In this document: positions 6,485 through 11,079 of the stretch, in pieces
Position numbering within the stretch: the stretch's first letter is position 1
Layout: the number at the start of each line of letters is the position of its first letter
Assembly: GCA_934154515.1 (NCBI GenBank)
Contig: CAKPGD010000039.1
Span: 1 to 11,079, forward strand
DNA from: an uncultured Clostridia bacterium
GTDB taxonomy: Bacteria > Bacillota > Clostridia > TANB77 > CAG-508
Direction: 5' to 3'
DNA: 11,079 nucleotides
The notes under the pieces: model-generated
Seen by the model: the letters and a program-made list of their open reading frames with translations, nothing else
What the model was told of the DNA's origin: nothing
The model's database searches: none
Translations under genes and position numbers: made by a program

Positions 6485-7582
6485 TTGATAATAGGAGTTA
6501 TTATATTATTAGTCGCAATAATAGTGCTATTAATGATATACAATATGCTGATAAGCAAAAAAATAGATAAATTTAATAATTTAAATCAAAAAGTAGTAAG
6601 CTTAAATGTATTACAAGAATTTATGGATACAATAAGTGAAGAAAAATCAGCAGACGAAAAAATAAGAAAAATAAATGAAATATTAATAGAAAAATATGAT
6701 ATAAAATACTCAACAATAGTTATCTACAATGGTGCAGAATATATAATAAAAGCAACAAATGTAGATGTAAGACATTGGGATACTTTAAAAAATTTGCATT
6801 CCGAAGAAATATTCAGAGACAGCATAAGAACAGCTACACCTAAATACATAACAGTAGAAAAAGAAGGCGAAAGACTACCATATCAAAAAATGGAATTTGG
6901 AAGAGCAAAATCAGCAATGTTTTTCCCATTATATATAGATAATGTATATATAGGCTATTGGATAATAGAAAGTGGAATTCCACATGATTTCGATAAAATA
7001 GATACAACAGTTCTAGAGGTAGTAAAAAACAACATAATTTCAGTAATAAGAACAATAGAAAGTCAAAACATAGTAGACAACATTGTGAGAAATGATTTAT
7101 TTACAGGACTAAAATCTGAAGAATACTTATACGGAGAAGGAAAAAGAAAAATAGATCAATTTACAACATCCACTATATGTATGTTTGAAATAAAAAATAT
7201 AGTAGATATAAATGAAGAATTAGGAAGACATACAGGAAATGACGTTATAACAGAAGTAAGTAAAACAGTAAAAGAAAATATATCAGATGAATACATATTT
7301 GTAAGATATATGGGCCCTAAATTTGTAATAGTATTTACTGGAGTAGAAGTAGATGGAGTTACTGATTTCGTTTTAAATATAAAAAATAAACTAGAAAGTC
7401 TAAAAATAACACAAAGTGATGCAGACTTATATGAAGACGAAGATGCAGGATTTGCAATGCCTAAAATAAATATGGTAATAACAACATATTATAAAGGAAC
7501 TGCAATAGAAGGAACAACAAAAAAACTTGAAGAATATTTAAACTTAGCACCAAAAGAAGAGACAGACATTAATTACATATAA
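6485..7582 (+). CDS. Membrane-anchored GAF plus degenerate GGDEF domain protein
   Basis: One N-terminal membrane helix (about residues 1-21) leads into a helical linker, a GAF-like sensor domain (about 42-192) and a GGDEF-like fold (about 203-345). The GGDEF fold is recognised by NDLFTGL, the FEIKNIVDINEELGRHTGNDVI segment matching the usual D-F-K-x-N-D-x-x-G-H-x-x-G-D block, and RYMGPKF in place of RxGGDEF. The catalytic Asp/Glu pair is Pro-Lys and most metal ligands are missing, so cyclic-di-GMP synthesis is not expected; a sensing or scaffold role is more likely. The start chosen is TTG at 6485, with GGGGGTG (6472-6478) six bases upstream. An in-frame GTG at 6476 overlaps that ribosome binding site and would add three residues. 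The gene follows the ATPase-like gene by 19 bases. Confidence 0.78.
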   Translation: MIIGVIILLVAIIVLLMIYNMLISKKIDKFNNLNQKVVSLNVLQEFMDTISEEKSADEKIRKINEILIEKYDIKYSTIVIYNGAEYIIKATNVDVRHWDTLKNLHSEEIFRDSIRTATPKYITVEKEGERLPYQKMEFGRAKSAMFFPLYIDNVYIGYWIIESGIPHDFDKIDTTVLEVVKNNIISVIRTIESQNIVDNIVRNDLFTGLKSEEYLYGEGKRKIDQFTTSTICMFEIKNIVDINEELGRHTGNDVITEVSKTVKENISDEYIFVRYMGPKFVIVFTGVEVDGVTDFVLNIKNKLESLKITQSDADLYEDEDAGFAMPKINMVITTYYKGTAIEGTTKKLEEYLNLAPKEETDINYI

Positions 7583-7592
7583 GGAGGTAATT

Positions 7593-7844
7593 ATGACAAA
7601 CGACGAGACAATGTTTTTTAAAATACCAAAAGAAGATAAAATAGACAATAAAGAAATATTAAAGCAAGTATATGAAGCGTTAAAAGAGAAAGGATATAAC
7701 CCAATAAATCAAATAGTAGGATATATACTTTCAGGAGACCCAACATATATAACAAGCCATAATGGAGCAAGAAGCTTAATAAGACAAATAGAAAGAGACG
7801 AATTGCTAGAAAAAATGGTTAAAGAATATATAGAAATAAAATAG
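7593..7844 (+). CDS. ireB: IreB family regulatory phosphoprotein (UPF0297)
   Basis: The 83-residue protein matches the IreB/YrzL family over its whole length. Recognisable blocks are ETMFF near the N terminus, VYEALKEKGYNPINQIVGYILSGDP..YIT with NGARSLIRQIERDELLEKMVKEYI at the end. In Enterococcus, IreB is a small dimeric substrate of the Ser/Thr kinase IreK and tunes cephalosporin resistance. The phosphorylated threonines are near the N terminus, and here T2 and T6 are candidates. AAGGAGG sits just before the ATG. In many Bacillota ireB follows alaS and precedes ruvX. Here the ruvX side is kept, but the upstream neighbour is the GAF/GGDEF-like gene, 10 bases away. Confidence 0.95.
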   Translation: MTNDETMFFKIPKEDKIDNKEILKQVYEALKEKGYNPINQIVGYILSGDPTYITSHNGARSLIRQIERDELLEKMVKEYIEIK

Positions 7845-7855
7845 TAGGAGTAGTA

Positions 7856-8287
7856 ATGCGAAAAATAGGAATAGACTATGGAGATAGCAGAGTTGGAATT
7901 GCAATAACAGATGCATTAGGAATAACAGCACAAGGGTTAGAAACTATACATCATAATGGAAACGATAAAGTAGTACTAAAAAGACTAGAAGAAATATTCA
8001 ATGAATATGAAATAGATACTATAGTTATAGGAATGCCAATAAATATGAATGGAACAAAAACAGAAAGAGCAGAAGTAACAGAAAAATTCATACATAAATT
8101 AAAATGTAAATTTGGTAAAATTCTAATTGTAGAAATAGATGAAAGACTAACAACTGTTGCAGCACACAAAACAATGAATTTCTTAGATGTAAATAAAAAG
8201 AAAAAAAGAAATATTGTAGATACAATATCTGCTGTATATATATTAGAAATATATATGAACAAAATAAAAAATGAAGAAAAAAATTAG
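7856..8287 (+). CDS. ruvX: RuvX/YqgF, putative pre-16S rRNA nuclease (Holliday junction resolvase-like)
   Basis: The RNase H-like fold of YqgF is shown by GIDYGDSRVGIA (residues 4-15, first catalytic Asp), IGMPINMNGT, the acidic DERLTT motif and the terminal VDTISAVYIL segment with its Asp. In E. coli YqgF matures the 5' end of 16S rRNA; earlier it was proposed to be a Holliday junction resolvase. The 143-residue length is normal. GGAG lies just before the ATG, and the gap to ireB is 11 bases, so it is the last gene of the operon that begins at 3520. No clear terminator follows. Confidence 0.95.
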   Translation: MRKIGIDYGDSRVGIAITDALGITAQGLETIHHNGNDKVVLKRLEEIFNEYEIDTIVIGMPINMNGTKTERAEVTEKFIHKLKCKFGKILIVEIDERLTTVAAHKTMNFLDVNKKKKRNIVDTISAVYILEIYMNKIKNEEKN

Positions 8288-8333
8288 TATACGAAAAAGA
8301 AAAATACAAATACTATAATTAACTTTGGTAATA

Positions 8334-8360
8334 TTGTAGAAATACATTATTATATATAAT
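8334..8360 (+). promoter_or_regulatory. Possible promoter upstream of the DUF1292 gene
   Basis: TATAAT (8355-8360) is preceded by TTGTAG (8334-8339) at 15 bases. Reading TAATAA (8357-8362) as the -10 instead makes the spacer 17. Downstream, TTACC / GGTAA (8368-8372 with 8379-8383) form a small dyad before the ribosome binding site AAAGGAG. The motif is plausible but the spacing is ambiguous, and read-through from ruvX is also possible. Confidence 0.35.
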
Positions 8361-8401
8361 AACACATTACCTATAAAGGTAAAACGAAAGGAGAAACAAA
8401 A

Positions 8402-8725
8402 ATGGACGAAAAAGAAAATGATATGCTAGAAGACGAGGAACTAAACAATATAATCGTATTAAACGATGAAAATGGAGAAGAAATTCCTTTTGAATTTCTA
8501 GATGTAATAGAATATGAAGGAGAAGAATACGTAGTATTATTACCAGTTGAAGAAGAAGATTCAGAAGAAGCAGCTGATGAAGTTGTAATATTAAAAGTTG
8601 AAGATACAGATTCAGAAGACGAAGAATCTTATGTAAGTGTTGATGATGAAGACGTATTAAATGAAGTTTTTGAAATATTTAAAGAAAAATTCAAAGACGA
8701 ATTCAATTTTATAGACGAAGACTAA
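8402..8725 (+). CDS. DUF1292 domain-containing protein (YrzB-like)
   Basis: The 107-residue protein is extremely acidic and carries the DUF1292 core: LNDENGEEIPFEFLDVIEYEGEEYVVLLP, then acidic segments and EVVILKVED. The family has no established function. In Bacillota it is usually encoded just after ireB and ruvX, which is exactly its place here and supports the call. The C-terminal part (from about residue 80) ends with FEIFKEKFKDEFNF, typical of the longer clostridial versions. The ATG follows AAAGGAGAAACAAAA. The 114-base gap after ruvX, with a possible promoter, suggests that it may be transcribed separately. Confidence 0.93.
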   Translation: MDEKENDMLEDEELNNIIVLNDENGEEIPFEFLDVIEYEGEEYVVLLPVEEEDSEEAADEVVILKVEDTDSEDEESYVSVDDEDVLNEVFEIFKEKFKDEFNFIDED

Positions 8726-8737
8726 TAAAAATAAAAA

Positions 8738-8772
8738 GGTAGGAGGTTGGAAATTTATTCTAGCCTCCTATT
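8738..8772 (+). other. RNA hairpin between the DUF1292 gene and the membrane-protein gene
   Basis: TAGGAGGTT (8740-8748) pairs with AGCCTCCTA (8762-8770) with one G-U pair, and two further G-U pairs extend it outward; the loop is 13 bases. It is stable for this genome but is followed by TTGGATTATAC and not by a T-run, so it is a poor Rho-independent terminator. It may be a processing or attenuation site between two co-transcribed genes. The AGGAGG in the left arm looks like a ribosome binding site but has no gene after it. Confidence 0.5.
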
Positions 8773-8804
8773 GGATTATACAGAAAAGAAAAGGAGAAAA
8801 GCAA

Positions 8805-9281
8805 ATGAAAAATTTAAGTAGCTGGTTAATAGTAATGTTTATAATAATGTTTTGGGCATTTAGAATAGTAGTAGCATTCACAGGAAGCATGGGAATGGAT
8901 TTTATAGTAAAGCCAATAGACCAAACAGCAGAAATAATATTATTATTTGTAGTATTAGCCTGTATACCATTTATATTCAAAAGAAAATTAATAGGAGTAA
9001 TAGTATATTTAGCTTCATATGGCTGGTATTTTGGAAGAGGATTAGCACAAAATGTAATAAGCCTAATAAACAATGAAGCATTAGCCGCTAACGTATATAT
9101 AGAAATGTTAATTTCATTAATAGCAATAGCACTTCCATTATTTGCATTATTTGATATATTATTAGATAAAAATAGAAAAAAACATCCAGTAGATAAGCAA
9201 ACAGACTGGTTCTATAAAAATGAGCAATATGACAGAAAATTAGATGAAAGAGCAGACAAAAACAATTATAGAACTTTATAA
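8805..9281 (+). CDS. Four-helix membrane protein of unknown function
   Basis: I do not recognise the family. The 158-residue product has four predicted membrane helices (about residues 7-25, 43-58, 61-80 and 100-121) with no signal peptide. A very polar cytoplasmic or external tail (122-158) is rich in Lys, Asp and Tyr and includes KQTDWFYKNEQYD. Such a sharp split between a compact membrane part and a charged tail suggests a small integral membrane protein that contacts a soluble partner, but nothing in the sequence names the partner. AAAGGAGA lies before the ATG. It follows the DUF1292 gene by 79 bases containing a hairpin and ends just before a terminator, so it is probably the last gene of that unit. 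Confidence 0.8.
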   Translation: MKNLSSWLIVMFIIMFWAFRIVVAFTGSMGMDFIVKPIDQTAEIILLFVVLACIPFIFKRKLIGVIVYLASYGWYFGRGLAQNVISLINNEALAANVYIEMLISLIAIALPLFALFDILLDKNRKKHPVDKQTDWFYKNEQYDRKLDERADKNNYRTL

Positions 9282-9294
9282 AAAAACTATAAAG

Positions 9295-9338
9295 AATAAA
9301 ATACAGGTAATAATATTGAAAATTATCTGTATTTTATT
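9295..9338 (+). terminator. Rho-independent terminator before hpt
   Basis: AATAAAATACAGGTAAT (9295-9311) pairs over 17 positions with ATTATCTGTATTTTATT (9322-9338) with a single G-U pair and a 10-base loop. The T-rich 3' arm serves as the U-run. It closes the DUF1292/membrane-protein transcript. Confidence 0.7.
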
Positions 9339-9345
9339 ATATAAT
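9316..9345 (+). promoter_or_regulatory. hpt promoter overlapping the upstream terminator
   Basis: TTGAAA (9316-9321), 18 bases, then a perfect TATAAT (9340-9345). The -35 box sits in the loop of the preceding terminator hairpin and the spacer is its 3' arm. Transcription would start near 9352, about 33 bases before the hpt start codon. Confidence 0.6.
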
Positions 9346-9384
9346 TAAATCATTAAATATAAGTTATAAAAAATGGAGGAACAA

Positions 9385-9897
9385 ATGGAATTAAAAGAAT
9401 TAATAGGAAAAGAAGAACTAAATAAAAGAATAGAAGAACTAGCAAAACAAATAGATAATGATTATAGAGAAAAAGAAATAGTAGCAATATGTGTACTAAA
9501 TGGAGCAGCATTTTTTGCAGTAGATTTAACACTAAAAATGAAAACAAAAATGAAAGTGGAATTCATAAAAATATCAAGTTATGAAGGAACAGAAAGTACA
9601 GGAGAAATAAGAAAATATTTAGATATAGATAAGAAAAAAGTAGAAGGAAAAAATGTTTTAATAATAGAAGATATAGTAGACACAGGACGAAGCATGCATT
9701 ATTTAGTAGAACATTTAAAAGAAAAAAATCCTAAAGATATAAAAATATGCAGTTTATTAAGTAAGCCAAGCAGAAGAGAAATTGAAGTAAATATAGACTA
9801 TTTAGGATTTGAGGTTCCAAACAAATTCATAATAGGCTATGGTTTTGATGATGAAGAGGGATTTTACAGAAATATTCCATATATAGGATGCAAATAA
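9385..9897 (+). CDS. hpt: Hypoxanthine phosphoribosyltransferase
   Basis: This purine-salvage enzyme makes IMP (and often GMP) from hypoxanthine or guanine and PRPP in the cytoplasm. The PRPP-binding motif VLIIEDIVDTGRS is at about residues 91-103. The flexible-loop Ser-Tyr appears in KISSYEGTESTGEI, and the C-terminal part has the family's DYLGFEVPNKFIIGYGFD and RNIPYIG. The length of 170 residues is normal. The start is set at ATG 9385, because GGAGG at 9375-9379 lies five bases before it; an in-frame ATG at 9373 overlaps that ribosome binding site and would add only four residues. It has its own promoter. No terminator is seen after it, and the next recognisable segment is foreign-looking DNA. 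Confidence 0.95.
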   Translation: MELKELIGKEELNKRIEELAKQIDNDYREKEIVAICVLNGAAFFAVDLTLKMKTKMKVEFIKISSYEGTESTGEIRKYLDIDKKKVEGKNVLIIEDIVDTGRSMHYLVEHLKEKNPKDIKICSLLSKPSRREIEVNIDYLGFEVPNKFIIGYGFDDEEGFYRNIPYIGCK

Positions 9898-9968
9898 ATT
9901 AAATATAAAAAAATATAAAGGTGAAAATAGAAGATAAATAACAATTTGTTAAAAAGAAAGTGATTTAA

Positions 9969-10100
9969 ATGGATATGTATCAAAAAAGAAAAATGAGACA
10001 AGAAAAGAAAAATAATGATAGTCACGAAAGTTTTTCAAAAGTCCCCATTTCGTGGTATAAACCGACTTATGGAAAACTTCCTATGAAATCTTATAAATAA
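9969..10100 (+). CDS. Small basic peptide with repeated C-terminal tail (first copy)
   Basis: This predicted 43-residue peptide starts MDMYQKRKMRQEKKNN, is rich in Lys/Arg, and ends in the tail WYKPTYGKLPMKSYK. The same 15-residue tail ends a different small peptide encoded at 10907-10999. The two genes also share a similar start region (AAAGAAAGTGATTTAAATG here, AAAGGAAGTGACTAAAATG there) but have unrelated middles. Conservation at both ends argues that it is a real gene or a recent copy of one. The ribosome binding site is weak (AAAGTG). I do not recognise the peptide. It lies just upstream of a serine recombinase remnant, so it probably belongs to a mobile element. Confidence 0.5.
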   Translation: MDMYQKRKMRQEKKNNDSHESFSKVPISWYKPTYGKLPMKSYK

Positions 10101-10180
10101 AGTCTTTTAGTCTTATTCCTTTTTACATTTTATAACTGGAAAATGATAGTTATTTTAAATAAAATAGAGGTAATAACGAC
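10053..10180 (+). repeat. Long direct repeat, copy 1
   Basis: These 128 bases match 10952-11079 at 127 positions with no gap; the single difference is A10088 versus G10987. The repeat covers the last 15 codons of the small peptide gene, its stop codon and about 80 untranslated bases with a 6-bp dyad (ATAACT / AGTTAT). The copies are 899 bases apart. The left border is sharp: sequence before TGGTATAAA is unrelated. Confidence 0.97.
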
Positions 10181-10223
10181 TTATGAAAAACTTTTATATG
10201 AAGCAATAAATAAGGAGGTAGTA

Positions 10224-10325
10224 ATGAAGAAAATTGTAGATAGATATACTAATAATATTTTTGAAAATATTAAACATATGGATGAATATGGAAATATCAA
10301 TATGGTGATGAACAACCCAAAATAG
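10224..10325 (+). CDS. Small hypothetical protein upstream of the recombinase fragment
   Basis: A 33-residue reading frame (MKKIVDRYTNNIFENI at its start, ending VMNNPK) has a strong ribosome binding site, AAGGAGG, seven bases before its ATG. It ends six bases before the recombinase start, so the two look like one transcript. In the same frame the reading frame is open back to an ATG at 10143, but that start has no good ribosome binding site. Just upstream is an eight-codon frame (10183-10209, MKNFYMKQ) that could be a leader. No family is recognised. Confidence 0.4.
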   Translation: MKKIVDRYTNNIFENIKHMDEYGNINMVMNNPK

Positions 10326-10331
10326 AGAGTA

Positions 10332-10499
10332 ATGACTATGGTGAATTATAAAGTTGGCTCTTATATAAGACTTTCTAGAGATGAAAGCTATAGTAATTCT
10401 GATAGTATAGATAATCAAATAAAAATGACTGATTTTTATTGCGAAGAAAATAAATTAGAAGTAATTATGAAATATGATATAGAAATAATGAAAAATTAA
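10332..10499 (+). pseudogene. Serine recombinase, N-terminal fragment
   Basis: The 55-codon frame reads YKVGSYIRLSRDE then SDSIDNQIKM, which is the start of the resolvase/invertase catalytic domain of large serine recombinases. The Ser in YIRLSRDE is the catalytic nucleophile and the Arg residues before and after it are the usual ones. After about 45 residues the match is lost where a D-G-(Y/F)-S-G type segment would follow, and the frame stops at 10497-10499. Intact members are about 450-600 residues, so only the N-terminal end remains. It is a remnant of an integrase of a mobile element, and it cannot catalyse recombination alone. Confidence 0.8.
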
Positions 10500-10525
10500 A
10501 GTTAATAATATCGAAGGAGGAACTT

Positions 10526-10822
10526 ATGAAAGTAGTAACAATATGTGGTAGTATGAAATTTAAAGATAAAATGATGGAAGTTGCTAGAGATTTAGAAATT
10601 AAAAATAAATATGTAGTTATTCAATGTGTTTATAGTAATGATAAATTTAATGAAGAAGAACAAGTTTTATTAGCAGATTTGCATTATAAAAAAATTGATA
10701 TAAGTGATGCAATATATGTAGTTAATGTTGATGGTTATATAGGTACATCAACCAAAAAAGAAATAGAATATGCAAAATCATTAAATAAAGAAATTTTTTC
10801 TTTAGAACCTCTAAACTATTAA
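10526..10822 (+). CDS. Nucleoside 2-deoxyribosyltransferase-like small protein (DUF4406-like)
   Basis: The 98-residue product begins with VVTICGSMKFKDKM and continues to LHYKKIDISDAIYVVNVDGYIGTSTKKEIEYAKSLNKEIF. The G-S-x-(R/K)-F start, the D-x-x-x-I-x-x-x-D-A-(I/V)-x-V-V block and G-T-S-x-x-E-I-x-Y-A match the small Rossmann-like fold of nucleoside 2-deoxyribosyltransferases and the related DUF4406 proteins often found on phages and integrative elements. The catalytic-type Glu in the GTSTKKEIEYA motif is present. The substrate is unknown; nucleotide metabolite handling is only an inference. AAGGAGG lies just before the ATG. It follows the recombinase remnant by 26 bases, has more T-ending codons than the core genes and ends at a strong terminator. 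Confidence 0.75.
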   Translation: MKVVTICGSMKFKDKMMEVARDLEIKNKYVVIQCVYSNDKFNEEEQVLLADLHYKKIDISDAIYVVNVDGYIGTSTKKEIEYAKSLNKEIFSLEPLNY

Positions 10823-10830
10823 AATTAAAA

Positions 10831-10865
10831 TAGATTTTGAGCTAATTCAAAAATCTAATTTTTTT
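10831..10865 (+). terminator. Rho-independent terminator after the deoxyribosyltransferase-like gene
   Basis: TAGATTTTGA (10831-10840) pairs with TCAAAAATCTA (10847-10857) with one bulged A, a six-base loop, and seven T's at 10859-10865. It starts eight bases after the stop codon. Confidence 0.85.
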
Positions 10866-10875
10866 ATGATATAAT
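10846..10875 (+). promoter_or_regulatory. Promoter of the second small-peptide gene
   Basis: TTCAAA (10846-10851), 18 bases, then a perfect TATAAT (10870-10875). The -35 lies in the 3' arm of the preceding terminator, the same arrangement as at hpt. Transcription would begin near 10882, about 25 bases before the ATG at 10907. Confidence 0.55.
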
Positions 10876-10906
10876 AATAAAGAAATGAAAAAAGGAAGTG
10901 ACTAAA

Positions 10907-10999
10907 ATGAACGAAAATCAAGATAAAGTGTTTAATAAAACAAATATCAACTGGTATAAACCGACTTATGGAAAACTTCCTATGAAGTCTTATAAATAA
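10907..10999 (+). CDS. Small peptide with repeated C-terminal tail (second copy)
   Basis: The predicted 30-residue peptide starts MNENQDKVFNKTNIN and ends in WYKPTYGKLPMKSYK, the same tail as the 43-residue peptide encoded at 9969-10100. Its ribosome binding site, AGGAAGTG, is better than that of the first copy, and a promoter with a perfect -10 box precedes it. The last 48 coding bases, stop included, are part of the long direct repeat. The function is unknown. Its position suggests a leader or accessory peptide of the element that continues past the window end. Confidence 0.55.
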   Translation: MNENQDKVFNKTNINWYKPTYGKLPMKSYK

Positions 11000-11079
11000 A
11001 GTCTTTTAGTCTTATTCCTTTTTACATTTTATAACTGGAAAATGATAGTTATTTTAAATAAAATAGAGGTAATAACGAC
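10952..11079 (+). repeat. Long direct repeat, copy 2 (cut by the window end)
   Basis: Identical to 10053-10180 except for one base. The match is still perfect at the last base, so the true repeat may be longer than 128 bases. In copy 1 a small reading frame and a recombinase remnant follow; the sequence after copy 2 is outside the window. Confidence 0.97.

Noticed and set aside
8738..8772. Rho-independent terminator after the DUF1292 gene
   Set aside because: The hairpin is convincing but no T-run follows; it is listed only as an RNA hairpin.
9373..9384. Upstream ATG as the hpt start
   Set aside because: It overlaps the GGAGG ribosome binding site that serves the ATG at 9385, and it has no ribosome binding site of its own.
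9339..9384. Purine riboswitch upstream of hpt
   Set aside because: The leader is only about 33 bases and has none of the conserved three-way-junction sequence.
10143..10223. Longer 60-codon version of the small frame ending at 10325
   Set aside because: The ATG at 10143 lacks a good ribosome binding site, while AAGGAGG sits right before the internal ATG at 10224.
10053..11079. CRISPR array or insertion sequence made by the direct repeats
   Set aside because: There are only two long copies 899 bp apart, with no terminal inverted repeats and no transposase. The genes between them point to a recombinase-type element.

Overview
The window looks like a piece of chromosome from a very AT-rich Bacillota, most likely a Clostridia-type, spore-forming lineage. 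The reasons are strong GGAGG-type ribosome binding sites, the IreB-RuvX-DUF1292 neighbourhood, a sigma-K gene with a membrane-type pro-sequence, and coding strands dominated by A-ending codons. All genes but one run on the + strand, in the same direction as the rRNA operon. The genus cannot be fixed from this sequence.

Layout. Positions 1-490 hold the end of an rRNA operon: the 23S 3' end, a 23S-5S spacer with a good sigma-A promoter, 5S, tRNA-Asn(GTT) and a strong terminator that works in both directions. A DUF368 (PopT-like) lipid-carrier transporter gene converges on that terminator from the - strand. It shares an overlapping divergent promoter region with a cytoplasmic NagZ-type beta-N-acetylglucosaminidase gene. 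Next is sigK, whose leader carries a mother-cell-type promoter inside a long dyad that also covers its ribosome binding site. One extra base splits the sigK reading frame just before the DNA-recognition helix.

From 3439 to 8287 five closely spaced genes form one apparent operon: a small secreted or membrane protein with two membrane helices, an 840-residue CpaE/TadZ/MinD-like protein with a degenerate P-loop, two AT-hooks and five LPGF repeats, a membrane-anchored GAF plus degenerate GGDEF protein, IreB, and RuvX. A DUF1292 gene and a four-helix membrane protein follow, then a terminator whose hairpin overlaps the promoter of hpt (hypoxanthine phosphoribosyltransferase).

From about 9900 to the end the DNA changes character. 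It contains small peptide genes, a truncated serine recombinase, a gene with a nucleoside 2-deoxyribosyltransferase-like fold, and a direct repeat of at least 128 bp (127 identical positions) spaced 899 bp apart. The repeat gives two otherwise different small peptides the same 15-residue C-terminal tail. This looks like the edge of an integrated element, or a duplicated module of one, that continues past the window.

The least described parts are the pseudo-ATPase/pseudo-GGDEF module joined to the IreB/RuvX operon, the sigK leader and frameshift, and the repeated small-peptide locus.
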